Positions 1-6,968 are shown, counted from the stretch's first letter. The stretch: DNA of 7,837 bases from Chitinivibrionia bacterium (GCA_016208665.1 JACQXT010000160.1:1-7837), one strand, 5' to 3'. A program made the numbers and translations. The notes: generated by a model from the sequence alone, not told the origin.

Positions 1-753
1 CGCCTTCATGAGCTGCGCATCGTAGCCGCGCGCGACCTCCGCAGGATCGAGATCGACGACGATGTCGGGATGCACGCCCTCGTTCTCGACGATCCATTTG
101 CCGGCCGGATCGTAGATCCGATAATCGGGCGCCGACATGCCGCCGCCGTCGATGAGCGGAATCCACATTGATACGCCGACGCGGCCTCCCCATGTGCGCG
201 TGCCGATGACGGGTCCCATCTTGAGCATCTGGAACTCCATCGGAAGCATGTCGCCGCCGCTGCCGGCCTGGCGGTTCGTGAGGCACGCCATGTGCGCGGT
301 CGTCGTGACCGCGGGATTCGTCTGGTCGTGCGAGTACCGGCGCGTCCAGTAGGTGACGACCCCCCTGTTGAGCCGCTCGAGGAAAATGTACGGATCGAGG
401 CCGCCGCCGTTGAAACGTCCGTCGATGATCAGGCCCTTTTTCCTCGTTTGCGAATAGAAGTACTTGGGAAATTCCCGCGCGGATCCGAGATACGTGTCCG
501 GCAGGTGAATGTAGCCGATGTCGCCGTTCGATTCCTTCTCCGCGATCATGCGGTTGTGCTCGACCCAGTCGAGATATCGCAGCGTGAAGTCGGAACTGAT
601 CGGTTCGACCGCGAACTCCCGCGCCTTCGCGCGATCGGAGGTCTTGCCCACCAGCAGCTTCACCTGTGTGCCGGCCAGGTCCTGGAAGTAGCTATACACG
701 TTCTTGTCGGCGGTTACATCGGCGCCGTTGACGGTGAACAGGTAATCGCTCTC
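1..753 (-). CDS. Tricorn-type peptidase, C-terminal part (after in-frame stop; runs off left edge)
   Basis: This is the direct in-frame continuation of the peptidase gene to its right, cut off by the TAA at 754-756. Reading the minus strand from 753 to 1 gives 251 codons with no further stop. The frame begins ESDYLFTVNGADV, the second half of a PDZ domain, and continues into the C2 catalytic domain of the S41-related Tricorn core protease. The nucleophile is expected in AGSGGDML (Ser codon at 259-261, residue 995 if the stop is counted as residue 830). The last tetrad member is Glu in WIVENEG (codon 85-87, residue 1053). The Ser-to-Glu distance of 58 equals that of Thermoplasma Tricorn (S965, E1023). 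LIIDGRFNGGG and IGTRTWGGRVG are also typical of the fold. Counted with the upstream part the protein exceeds 1080 residues, so the true end probably lies a few codons beyond the edge. The first in-frame ATG is at 549 and has no Shine-Dalgarno site, so independent translation is not supported. Identity is secure; whether this part is expressed is not. Confidence 0.85.
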
Positions 754-756
754 TTA
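754..756 (-). other. In-frame TAA (ochre) inside the Tricorn gene
   Basis: On the minus strand the codons read GGC ATC GAT GTC TAA GAG AGC GAT TAC, that is PGIDV-stop-ESDYL. Tricorn homologues run through this point without a break, usually with a basic or polar residue between the Val and the acidic residue (PGxxVKEGDYL-like, from memory). One substitution, for example from AAA or CAA, would create the stop. No frame change is needed to join the two halves. Possible explanations are a sequencing or assembly error, a recent nonsense mutation, or readthrough. Confidence 0.9.
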
Positions 757-3243
757 GACATCGATGCCCGGCCGCAGGAGGGGCGGAATAGCCTCATCGG
801 TCCAATCAGGCACCCGGAGGATATTGGAGAAGCGGTAGCGGTTGCTCGTTTCGTCAACCTCCCAATCGGCTCCGAGCATTCCGACATTCACGTTTTCCGC
901 CTCGCGGCGAATGTCGCCGCCGAACACGTAGGTGTGGGACGTGTTCAGTTCGCCGATGAGCTCTCCGACGATATACACCACGTCCTGGCGGCACGATGCA
1001 TACGGCATCAATCTGCCGTACTTCTCCTTTATGGCGTTCCAGTCGATGCCGTGCATGTTCGGCTCGTAGTAATAATCACGCTCCATCCGCCACGCCTCGT
1101 TGAAGATCTGCAGCCATTCGGCCTGGGGATCGAGCACCATCTCGAGATTGGAGAGGTCGAGCTCGCTTCCATCCGAATTGCTCGCGGTTGCGTCGATGAT
1201 GCCCACGGCATCGCCTTTTGCATAGACGATCTTGGTTCCGTCCGCCGAAAGTTTGTAACCGTCGATCGCCTTGATCACGAGCTCTTCCTTCCGGTCTTCG
1301 AAGGAGAAGCGATAGAGATCCATCGGGCCGGGATTGCGGAATTCAAACCTGTTGAAGTCGCCTTCATCTTTGTTGAGATAGAATATCCCTTTGTCGTTGG
1401 CTGCAAGCTCGCGGTAGTTGCCGCGGGAGAGCGGCAGGTGCTCGATTCGCTCGGCGATCCCGTCGAAGTCGATCGATACCGCAACGCGATCTTTCTTGTC
1501 CTTGCCGGCGGTTTCGTCCTTCGCGCCCGCTGCGGCATCCTCGCCGATCGTCTCCTCGTCGCTCTTCGGCGGCAGGAGCGGCTCGCCGTCCTTGGCCAGC
1601 GTCACGCAGTAGATGCCGGCGATCTTTTTATATACCATTTCCCACTCGAAATCGCAGAAAACCGGATCGAACCGGCGGTTCGAGATGAAGAAGAGATGCT
1701 TGCCGTCGCGCGAGAATACGGGGCCGAGATCGTTGAAGATGCCGCCGCTCACGCAGCGCGACGTTCCGTGTTCGAGAGAATAGACGTATATCTGATAGAC
1801 CAGATCGGCGCCCATTTTCGAGTAAGCCAGATACCGGCTGTCGGGCGACCAGGCGAAGTCGCTGATGGGTTTCAAGTCGATCGAAACGTCCACATCCTCG
1901 TATTCGGCCTTGTCCACCGCGGTGATGGTTTTCGTTTCGACATTCAGGTAGTAACACCGGAGCGTCTGGTCGGCGAAGGCGATTCTCTTGCCGTCGGGCG
2001 ACCATGTGAGCGCATGGCGGTAACCGTCTTTGTGGCGGGTGAGCCGCACCGCTTGCTCGTTCCCCTCAGGATCGACAAGATAGATCTCGTATTCTCCGCT
2101 CTTGTCCGAGAGATAGGCGATGGTTGAGCCGTCCGGCGACCATACCGCGTCCTTTTCCCGCGCGCCGGAGTCTTTGGTGAGGTTGCGCGTCGGACCGTCC
2201 TTCTCGGGAACCGTGAATACCTCCCCGCGCGCCACGACGAGCGCCCGTTTTCCGGAGGGAGAGCAGTCGATGCCGGTGATGAACTCTTTCACGTTTGTGC
2301 GGTACGGGCGAGCCTCGGGGGCGTCGCTCCGGATGTCCACCGGCACCTGTTTGTATTCGCCCGTCGCCGTGTCGAGGAGCCAGAGCGAGCCCCCCAGTTC
2401 GTACACGATTTCGCTCCCGCCCATACTGGGGCGGCGGACGTCGTATTCCGTGTGCTTCGTGATTTGTCTGACCGCTTCGGTCTTCGTGTCGTACTCATAG
2501 ATATTCAATACGCGGTCGCGGTCGGAGCTGAAATAAATCTTGTCGCCGATCCACATCGGCACCCGGTCGGTGCCGTCGAAATCCGTTATCTGCTTGTCTT
2601 TCTGCGAGGCGAAATCATAGAGATAGATATCCTGCGCAAGGCCGCCCTTGTACCGTTTCCATGTTCTGAATTCCCGCGAGACTCGATTGTACGCGATGTG
2701 CGTTCCGTCCGGAGAATAGCTGCCCTGACACGCCTCGTGGAGCGGCAGTTCCTCGAGGCCGGTTCCGTCGGGAGAAATAAGAAACAGGCGGGTGAACCGG
2801 TTGAAGCTCTTTCTGCCCGACGAAAAGAGAATCTTGTTCTTCGAGGGATGCCAGCCGACGACCTCGTCGTATCCCGGATGCCAGGTCACGCGCGTGATAT
2901 TCCCGCCGTATGCATCCATGACATACACGTCGGAATTGCCGTCATACTCGCCGGTAAAGGCGATCAGAGATCCGTCGGGCGAGAATTTGGGAAAGCGTTC
3001 CTCGCCGTCGTTCACGGTGAGCCGCGCCGCAATGCCTCCGTCCGCCGGGACGGACCAGATATCCTCGCCGTATACGAACACGATCGTATTCCCGTGCACG
3101 TCGGGGAACCGCATGAGCGGCCGTTTCGCTTCGGTCGAGGCGCTCAGGCCGATCGCGCATGCGCACAGTGCGGCCAGCGCAAGTGCGATCGAAGCGGCCG
3201 TACGCAGCGCGAGCCTTCGCGAACGCGAATGGAGCGTATCCAT
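754..3243 (-). CDS. Exported Tricorn-type peptidase, N-terminal part (propellers, C1, half of PDZ), ended by premature stop
   Basis: This is a Tricorn-like serine peptidase, a family that degrades oligopeptides. The 829 codons hold a signal peptide (residues 1 to about 36: a basic stretch near RSRR, then a hydrophobic Ala/Leu run). Two beta-propellers follow, built of WD40-like PD40 repeats (about 45-690, with FSPDG, YSPDG and WSPDG motifs). Next are the C1 domain (from about 705) and the first half of the PDZ domain. A charged Lys/Glu/Ala-rich linker lies near residues 556-590. Two tetrad residues, Ser769 and His770, sit in GELNTSHTY, matching S745 and H746 of Thermoplasma Tricorn; the nucleophile lies beyond the stop at 754. 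The frame opens further upstream with GTG at 3273, but that codon has no ribosome site. ATG at 3243 has AAAAGGAG seven bases upstream and puts the basic region at the N-terminus, so I prefer it. Unlike archaeal Tricorn, the protein appears to be exported. As written, this product alone should be inactive. Confidence 0.88.
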   Translation of the reverse strand: MDTLHSRSRRLALRTAASIALALAALCACAIGLSASTEAKRPLMRFPDVHGNTIVFVYGEDIWSVPADGGIAARLTVNDGEERFPKFSPDGSLIAFTGEYDGNSDVYVMDAYGGNITRVTWHPGYDEVVGWHPSKNKILFSSGRKSFNRFTRLFLISPDGTGLEELPLHEACQGSYSPDGTHIAYNRVSREFRTWKRYKGGLAQDIYLYDFASQKDKQITDFDGTDRVPMWIGDKIYFSSDRDRVLNIYEYDTKTEAVRQITKHTEYDVRRPSMGGSEIVYELGGSLWLLDTATGEYKQVPVDIRSDAPEARPYRTNVKEFITGIDCSPSGKRALVVARGEVFTVPEKDGPTRNLTKDSGAREKDAVWSPDGSTIAYLSDKSGEYEIYLVDPEGNEQAVRLTRHKDGYRHALTWSPDGKRIAFADQTLRCYYLNVETKTITAVDKAEYEDVDVSIDLKPISDFAWSPDSRYLAYSKMGADLVYQIYVYSLEHGTSRCVSGGIFNDLGPVFSRDGKHLFFISNRRFDPVFCDFEWEMVYKKIAGIYCVTLAKDGEPLLPPKSDEETIGEDAAAGAKDETAGKDKKDRVAVSIDFDGIAERIEHLPLSRGNYRELAANDKGIFYLNKDEGDFNRFEFRNPGPMDLYRFSFEDRKEELVIKAIDGYKLSADGTKIVYAKGDAVGIIDATASNSDGSELDLSNLEMVLDPQAEWLQIFNEAWRMERDYYYEPNMHGIDWNAIKEKYGRLMPYASCRQDVVYIVGELIGELNTSHTYVFGGDIRREAENVNVGMLGADWEVDETSNRYRFSNILRVPDWTDEAIPPLLRPGIDV

Positions 3244-3250
3244 CTGGAAA

Positions 3251-3258
3251 CTCCTTTT
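3251..3258 (-). promoter_or_regulatory. Shine-Dalgarno site fixing the Tricorn gene start
   Basis: The mRNA reads AAAAGGAG, then seven bases, then ATG at 3243-3241. The upstream GTG at 3273 has no comparable site, so this element decides in favour of the shorter protein that begins MDTLHSRSRR. Confidence 0.75.
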
Positions 3259-3306
3259 GTTGAAGAAACGCACGTATGGGCGATCCGCCGCATCCGCCGG
3301 GCCGAT

Positions 3307-3336
3307 CGTCCATCGGTCAAAAGACGATAGTGGACG
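3307..3336 (-). repeat. Imperfect hairpin with alternative pairing in the Tricorn leader
   Basis: The arms CGTCCA (3307-3312) and TGGACG (3331-3336) are exact inverted repeats and enclose further partial pairing around an AAAA/TTTT centre. A second pairing, ATCGTC (3305-3310) with GACGAT (3323-3328), uses overlapping bases, so the two stems exclude each other. It lies about 64 bases before the Tricorn start. No ligand class is recognisable, and short inverted repeats are common by chance in GC-rich DNA. Confidence 0.25.
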
Positions 3337-3399
3337 CAGGAATACCGCCCCCTGGAGTCACACATTGCCGTACGTTCCCGCCGCCGGGATTGTTGCAGG

Positions 3400-3429
3400 G
3401 GCCGCCGTGCTCTCTCTCGGCCGGCGGCC
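3400..3429 (-). terminator. GC-only hairpin downstream of sdhB, possible terminator or mRNA 3' stabiliser
   Basis: GGCCGCCG (3400-3407) and CGGCGGCC (3422-3429) form a perfect 8-bp, all-GC stem around a 14-base loop that contains an alternating CT tract. It starts 24 bases after the sdhB stop codon on the minus strand. A smaller stem, TCCCG/CGGGA (3376-3380 and 3385-3389), follows it. Neither is followed by a T-run in the direction of transcription, so this is not a canonical intrinsic terminator. It might slow RNA polymerase or protect the sdh mRNA end. I see no convincing promoter for the Tricorn gene in the rest of the 210-bp spacer, so partial readthrough from sdh is possible. Confidence 0.3.
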
Positions 3430-3453
3430 TTCGGGATGCCGAGTGCGGGCTTG

Positions 3454-4200
3454 CTATTTCAGAAACAGATCTTTCAACGCCTGGATCGTGGCATCCCTGC
3501 CGATCCTGGCGATGGCGTCCGTGAGCTTGATTTCTTTCGGGCAAATCCTGACGCAATTCTGCGCGTTCCCGCAGTCCGTGATTCCTCCGGGGCCCATGAG
3601 CGCGTGGAGCCGCTCCTCCTTATAATACTTCCCCGTCGGATGGTTGCTGAAGAGCCACGCCTGCCCGACCGGCGCCGGGCCGATGAACTGCGACCGCGTA
3701 TTGACCTGCGGGCATACCTCCATGCAGCATCCGCACGTCATGCACCGCGAGAAATCATAGTTCTTTTCCCAGTCTTTCGGGCTGATGCGCGGCGCGTGGA
3801 CATGGATATCGTACCCTCCGTCGATATCGATCCAGCCGCGGACCTTGCGAAGCGCGTCGAACATGGGCTGGCGATCCACCATGAGATCGCGAACAACGCG
3901 AAACTTCGTCATCGGCCGGAGTACGATCGGCTGCGCGAGCGTATCGACGAGGGTCGAGCATGCCTGGCGCACCTTGCCGTTGATGATCATGGTGCAGGCG
4001 CCGCATACTTCCTCCATGCACCCGACCTCGTAGACGACGGGGGCCACGCGTTCGCCCTTCACGTTGACGGGGTGTTCCCGCAGCGCCATCAACACCGAAA
4101 TCACGTTGTGCTGCGGGCGGTAGGGAATCTTGAATTCATCCCAGTACGGCCCGGAATCGGGACCGTCCTGGCGTTGTATCTTGAGGTGGATTTCCTGCAT
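3454..4200 (-). CDS. sdhB: Succinate dehydrogenase / fumarate reductase iron-sulfur subunit
   Basis: This 248-residue subunit carries electrons between the flavoprotein and the membrane cytochrome b through three Fe-S centres. The N-terminal ferredoxin domain has the 2Fe-2S ligands C61, C66, C69 and C81 (C-x4-C-x2-C-x11-C). The C-terminal domain has CMTCGCCMEVCP (C153, C156, C159, C163) and a second motif, C210-x5-C216-x3-C220-P. Together these supply the 4Fe-4S and 3Fe-4S clusters. C158 is an additional cysteine in the first motif; E. coli SdhB has a similar CACC arrangement. The length is normal and no ligand is missing. The start is supported by AGGAGG (mRNA sense, 4207-4212) six bases upstream. 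The gene begins 15 bp after the sdhA stop and is last in the operon; it ends in TAG. There is no signal peptide, as expected for a subunit on the cytoplasmic face. Sequence alone does not decide between succinate oxidation and fumarate reduction (frdB would be the alternative name). Confidence 0.95.
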   Translation of the reverse strand: MQEIHLKIQRQDGPDSGPYWDEFKIPYRPQHNVISVLMALREHPVNVKGERVAPVVYEVGCMEEVCGACTMIINGKVRQACSTLVDTLAQPIVLRPMTKFRVVRDLMVDRQPMFDALRKVRGWIDIDGGYDIHVHAPRISPKDWEKNYDFSRCMTCGCCMEVCPQVNTRSQFIGPAPVGQAWLFSNHPTGKYYKEERLHALMGPGGITDCGNAQNCVRICPKEIKLTDAIARIGRDATIQALKDLFLK

Positions 4201-4215
4201 GTCGTTCCTCCTGGC

Positions 4216-6042
4216 CTATCGGTAATCCCGCGGTTCCTCGACCGGCAGGACGCTCGTGTCCACATCTTCGTAGCTGATCTTCGGGCCTTCCGGCGTGTGG
4301 TCGGCAAGCGTCGTCTTCAACCACTTTGTGTTGTTCTCTTTCCACTTGGCGCGGTATGCCTCGAACTCCGGATCGCCCGCGAACTTCCCTTCCGGGATCG
4401 GCAGGTCCTCGCCGAGAACGATCATATCCTGGACCTGGCGGGCATAGCTCAGCGACGCGTTCGACCAGCCGTGCCGGTCGTCCAGGCACATACGCGAGGC
4501 GCGCTCCTTCAGCTCTTTCAGCTTCTCGAGCGCCTCGTCCAGCTGCTTGTTGGTTCTGATGATCGAGACCTTGTCGCGCATCATGTCGCCCAATTCCTTG
4601 TGAAGGAGGAATGGATTTTCGCCCTTCGAACATGACATGATCTGCTTGTTGATGCTCTCCTGGCGCTTCTTCTCATTGCCGTAGAGATCCTCGGGCGCCG
4701 TATCCACGCTCTCCTTGAGACCCTTCACGTACGCGGCGACGCTCTCTCCGACGACGCGGCCGCTGTACGACGCGGAGAGAAGCGAGTTCGCGCCCAGGCG
4801 GTTTGCCCCGTGGTACGTCCCGTCGGCCTCTCCGCACGAGAAGAGGCCCGGCACGCTGGTCTGATGGTTCCGAGGGCTCGGCTGTTTGAGCGCGCCGGTG
4901 GTTTCGTTCTTCTCCCAGTCCACCCAGATGCCTCCCATGCTGTAATGGACGGCGGGGAATATCTTCATCGGCACCTTGGTCGGATCGTCCCCGGCGAATT
5001 TCTCGTATATCTCCAGGATGCCGCCGAGGCGCCGGCGCAGGAATTCCTCGCTCAGATGCGTAAGATCGAGATAGACGAGATCCTTCCCGCCGATGCCCAT
5101 TCCCATGTCCCGAACCACCTTCCAGATCGCTCGGGCCGCAACGTCGCGCGGCACGGTATTGCCGTAGGCGGGATACCATTCCTCGAGGAAATACCAGCGC
5201 TGGTCGTCGGGGATCGTGAGCGGGTTGCTGGTGTCGCCCTGCTTGCGCGGCACCCAGATGCGTCCGCCCTCGCCGCGGGCCGCCTCGCTCATGAGCCTGT
5301 TCTTGTCGTCCCCGGGCATGCCCGTGGGATGGAACTGAATGAACTCTCCGTTCATGAATGCGGCGCCCTGCTGGTAGGCGCGGCTCGCGGCCGCTCCCGT
5401 GCAGCTGGCGGAGTTAGTTGACTTGCCGTAGATGAGCCCGAGGCCGCCCGTTGCGATGACCACGGCGTCGGCCCGGAACGCTTCCACCTCCATGGTCCTG
5501 AGGTTGAGCGCGGTGATGCCCTTGCACCGGCCCTGGCCGTCCTTCACGAGGCTCAAGAACTCCCAGAACTCGTACTTCTTGACCAGGCCGCGTTCCTCGT
5601 GGGCGCGCACCTGCTCGTCGCACGTGTAGAGCAGCTGCTGGCCCGTCGTCGCTCCCGCGAAACACGTGCGCTTGTTCTTCACTCCGCCGAACAGCCGCAA
5701 ATCCATGACCCCTTCCGGCGTCCGGCTCCATGTGACTCCCATCCGGTCGAACGTGCGTATCAAGCCCGGCGCGTCTTCGCACATCGCCTTGACGGGCGGC
5801 TGGTTTGCGAGGTACGCGCCGCCTTTGATCGTATCGACGACATGCTGCCAGACGGAATCATGCTGGCCCTTCGTATCGAGGCAGGCGTTGATCCCTCCCT
5901 GCGCGCAGGCGGAGTGGCTGCGTTTCACCTGGAAGAGCGAAAACAGCATCACCTGATTGCCCGCTTCGGCGATCCTCATCGTGGCCCACAAGCCGCCGAG
6001 GCCGCCGCCTATGACGATTATTTTCGGTTTCTTTATTGCCAT
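4216..6042 (-). CDS. sdhA: Succinate dehydrogenase / fumarate reductase flavoprotein subunit
   Basis: This is the catalytic subunit, interconverting succinate and fumarate with covalently bound FAD. From the chosen start it has 608 residues. The N-terminal dinucleotide fold has IGGGLGGLWA (GxGxxG at about 12-17). HSACAQGG follows, with His43 as the expected FAD attachment site. Substrate-site elements are FIQFHPTGMPG (His238), SEAARGEGGRIW (Arg256), NTVPRDVAARAIW (Arg299, matching the catalytic proton-donor Arg of the family) and HYSMGGI (His366). GEADGTYHGANRLGANSLL near residue 404 closes the FAD site, and a helical C-terminal domain follows. An earlier ATG at 6090 would overlap the end of sdhC. 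ATG at 6042 has AAAGGAA seven bases upstream and begins right at the nucleotide fold, so it is preferred. The gene lies 22 bp after the sdhC stop, 15 bp before sdhB, and ends in TAG. The sequence looks like the menaquinone-linked type-B branch; frdA is the alternative name. Confidence 0.95.
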   Translation of the reverse strand: MAIKKPKIIVIGGGLGGLWATMRIAEAGNQVMLFSLFQVKRSHSACAQGGINACLDTKGQHDSVWQHVVDTIKGGAYLANQPPVKAMCEDAPGLIRTFDRMGVTWSRTPEGVMDLRLFGGVKNKRTCFAGATTGQQLLYTCDEQVRAHEERGLVKKYEFWEFLSLVKDGQGRCKGITALNLRTMEVEAFRADAVVIATGGLGLIYGKSTNSASCTGAAASRAYQQGAAFMNGEFIQFHPTGMPGDDKNRLMSEAARGEGGRIWVPRKQGDTSNPLTIPDDQRWYFLEEWYPAYGNTVPRDVAARAIWKVVRDMGMGIGGKDLVYLDLTHLSEEFLRRRLGGILEIYEKFAGDDPTKVPMKIFPAVHYSMGGIWVDWEKNETTGALKQPSPRNHQTSVPGLFSCGEADGTYHGANRLGANSLLSASYSGRVVGESVAAYVKGLKESVDTAPEDLYGNEKKRQESINKQIMSCSKGENPFLLHKELGDMMRDKVSIIRTNKQLDEALEKLKELKERASRMCLDDRHGWSNASLSYARQVQDMIVLGEDLPIPEGKFAGDPEFEAYRAKWKENNTKWLKTTLADHTPEGPKISYEDVDTSVLPVEEPRDYR

Positions 6043-6049
6043 TGCGTGG

Positions 6050-6056
6050 TTCCTTT
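6050..6056 (-). promoter_or_regulatory. Shine-Dalgarno site fixing the sdhA start
   Basis: The mRNA reads AAAGGAA, then seven bases, then ATG at 6042-6040. It sits in the 22-bp gap between sdhC and sdhA. It favours the start MAIKKPKIIV over the ATG at 6090, which would add 16 residues that overlap sdhC and do not resemble the family. Confidence 0.75.
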
Positions 6057-6064
6057 CCGGAAGC

Positions 6065-6709
6065 TCATACACCCGCAGCAAGAAGTCCACGAAGCGCCTG
6101 TGCGCTCAAAGCAACGAGCACAAGGCCGATGAAAACACATACCCATGATGAAATTCTCTGGGAACGGGGACCGATCGTAATTCCCCATGTGATGAGCGCG
6201 AGCCAGACGCCGTTCGAGAAATGGACGATGGCGAGCAGCACGCCGATGATATACCACGCGAGAATCAACGGATTCTGCAGATCCTTCGCGAGGTGTTCGA
6301 AGAGCGTCGCCTTGGTCACCGAATCGCCCATGAGAACCTCGAGACGCGTTCCCCAGACGTGCGTGATAATGAAAACGAACACGACGGCGCCGCTCACCCG
6401 CTGCAGAAGATACATCCAGTTCCGGGCATACCCGTATCTGGCAACGTTGCTCTGCCCGAAATACCAGATGACGAGTCCGTAGATTGCATGGAACAGAATC
6501 GGGATGGCGATGAAGAAGATCTCCATCAGCTCGATGTACGGCATTTCGCCGATCTTGTTCACCACGTGTTCGGTGAAATACTCCGGCCCTTTGGTGGTCA
6601 GCGAGTTCTCGAACAAGTGGAAACAGAGGAAGAAACCGATCGGTACGATGCCGAGGAGGCTGTGGAGCTTTCTCCAAACGAAGTGCTTATCCAGCGCGGT
6701 AGAACTCAT
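6065..6709 (-). CDS. sdhC: Succinate dehydrogenase / fumarate reductase cytochrome b subunit (type B, b558 family)
   Basis: This 214-residue integral membrane protein anchors the SdhAB dimer and links it to the quinone pool, most likely menaquinone. Five hydrophobic segments are visible at about 15-33, 62-84, 103-121, 147-172 and 187-208, the pattern of single-subunit type-B anchors that bind two b haems. Four histidines inside helices, H31, H74, H117 and H163, are spaced 43, 43 and 46 apart. This is close to the four haem-ligand histidines of Bacillus subtilis SdhC (H28, H70, H113, H155), so both haems are probably present. No second anchor gene (sdhD) lies nearby, as expected for type B. 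The start ATG has a strong AAAGGAG site six bases upstream, and the stop is TGA. It is first in the operon, with the order C-A-B also seen in B. subtilis sdh and Wolinella frd. The divergent intergenic region before it should hold the operon promoter. Confidence 0.93.
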   Translation of the reverse strand: MSSTALDKHFVWRKLHSLLGIVPIGFFLCFHLFENSLTTKGPEYFTEHVVNKIGEMPYIELMEIFFIAIPILFHAIYGLVIWYFGQSNVARYGYARNWMYLLQRVSGAVVFVFIITHVWGTRLEVLMGDSVTKATLFEHLAKDLQNPLILAWYIIGVLLAIVHFSNGVWLALITWGITIGPRSQRISSWVCVFIGLVLVALSAQALRGLLAAGV

Positions 6710-6733
6710 CTATATCTCCTTTGCCTCGATAGG

Positions 6734-6750
6734 GACGAAACAGACGAAAC
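6734..6750. repeat. Tandem 8-bp direct repeat in the sdhC leader
   Basis: GACGAAAC occurs at 6734-6741 and again at 6743-6750, a 9-bp period (GTTTCGTC twice in the sdh mRNA sense). It ends 11 bases before the sdhC Shine-Dalgarno site. It could be a protein-binding site in DNA or RNA, or chance; no known motif is recognised. Confidence 0.4.
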
Positions 6751-6766
6751 CTTTTTGGATCTTGAT

Positions 6767-6776
6767 CCCGTACGGG
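6767..6776. repeat. Perfect 10-bp palindrome between the candidate promoter and sdhC
   Basis: CCCGTACGGG is a perfect dyad. It is flanked by AT on each side with one extra G on the right, giving an imperfect ATCCCGTAC-GGGGAT stem. It lies about 58 bases before the sdhC start and downstream of the candidate -10 box. It may be an operator or a small leader hairpin; there is no T-run to make it a terminator. Confidence 0.3.
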
Positions 6777-6816
6777 GATTGGATACGCCGCAGGTTGGAG
6801 ACTGCTTTAGCCCGTG

Positions 6817-6845
6817 AGAATACTCCAGGCGCCCCCGCAGAACAA
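6817..6845 (-). promoter_or_regulatory. Candidate sigma70-like promoter for sdhCAB
   Basis: On the minus strand TTGTTC (6845-6840) and TATTCT (6822-6817) are separated by 17 bases, matching the -35 and -10 boxes at 3 and 4 of 6 positions. Transcription would start near 6810 and give a leader of about 100 bases that contains the palindrome and the tandem repeat. This was found by eye in a 259-bp divergent region and is only a candidate. The consensus itself is uncertain if the host uses another primary sigma specificity, such as the Bacteroidota type. Confidence 0.3.
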
Positions 6846-6968
6846 GTGAAAATATGGCGCCGTTCGCTCATGCCTTTTCCGCTTGCAAACACCCGCGCGA
6901 TCTGCAACTCTCGGTGAAACCGGATTCTTTTTTCGCCGCCTTCCCCGCCCGTCGAATGCGGTGGTGCC

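Noticed and set aside
751..760. A frameshift as the cause of the break in the Tricorn gene
   Set aside because: The homologous sequence continues in exactly the same frame on both sides of the TAA, so a substitution explains it and an insertion or deletion does not.
292..2127. A 611-codon open frame on the plus strand opposite the Tricorn gene
   Set aside because: It is antisense to a clearly recognised protein, has low-complexity Val/Arg/Ile/Asp-rich content typical of complementary frames in GC-rich DNA, and matches no family I know.
754..3273. GTG at 3273 as the start of the Tricorn gene
   Set aside because: There is no ribosome site in front of it. The ATG at 3243 has a strong one and a better signal peptide.
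2452..3330. A plus-strand open frame reaching into the sdhB-Tricorn spacer
   Set aside because: Almost all of it is antisense to the propeller region, and it has no recognisable motif or ribosome site.
3436..4635. A 399-codon open frame on the plus strand opposite sdhB and the end of sdhA
   Set aside because: It is a shadow of two genes with intact cofactor motifs. Its translation shows no domain, and its start lies inside the sdhB end region.
6911..6933. A TCGGT-GAA-ACCGG mini-hairpin followed by TTCTTTTTT on the plus strand, resembling an intrinsic terminator
   Set aside because: The stem is only 4-5 bp including a wobble, and no plus-strand gene precedes it. It sits in the presumed leader of the GH92 gene, where a terminator would be odd unless it were an attenuator.
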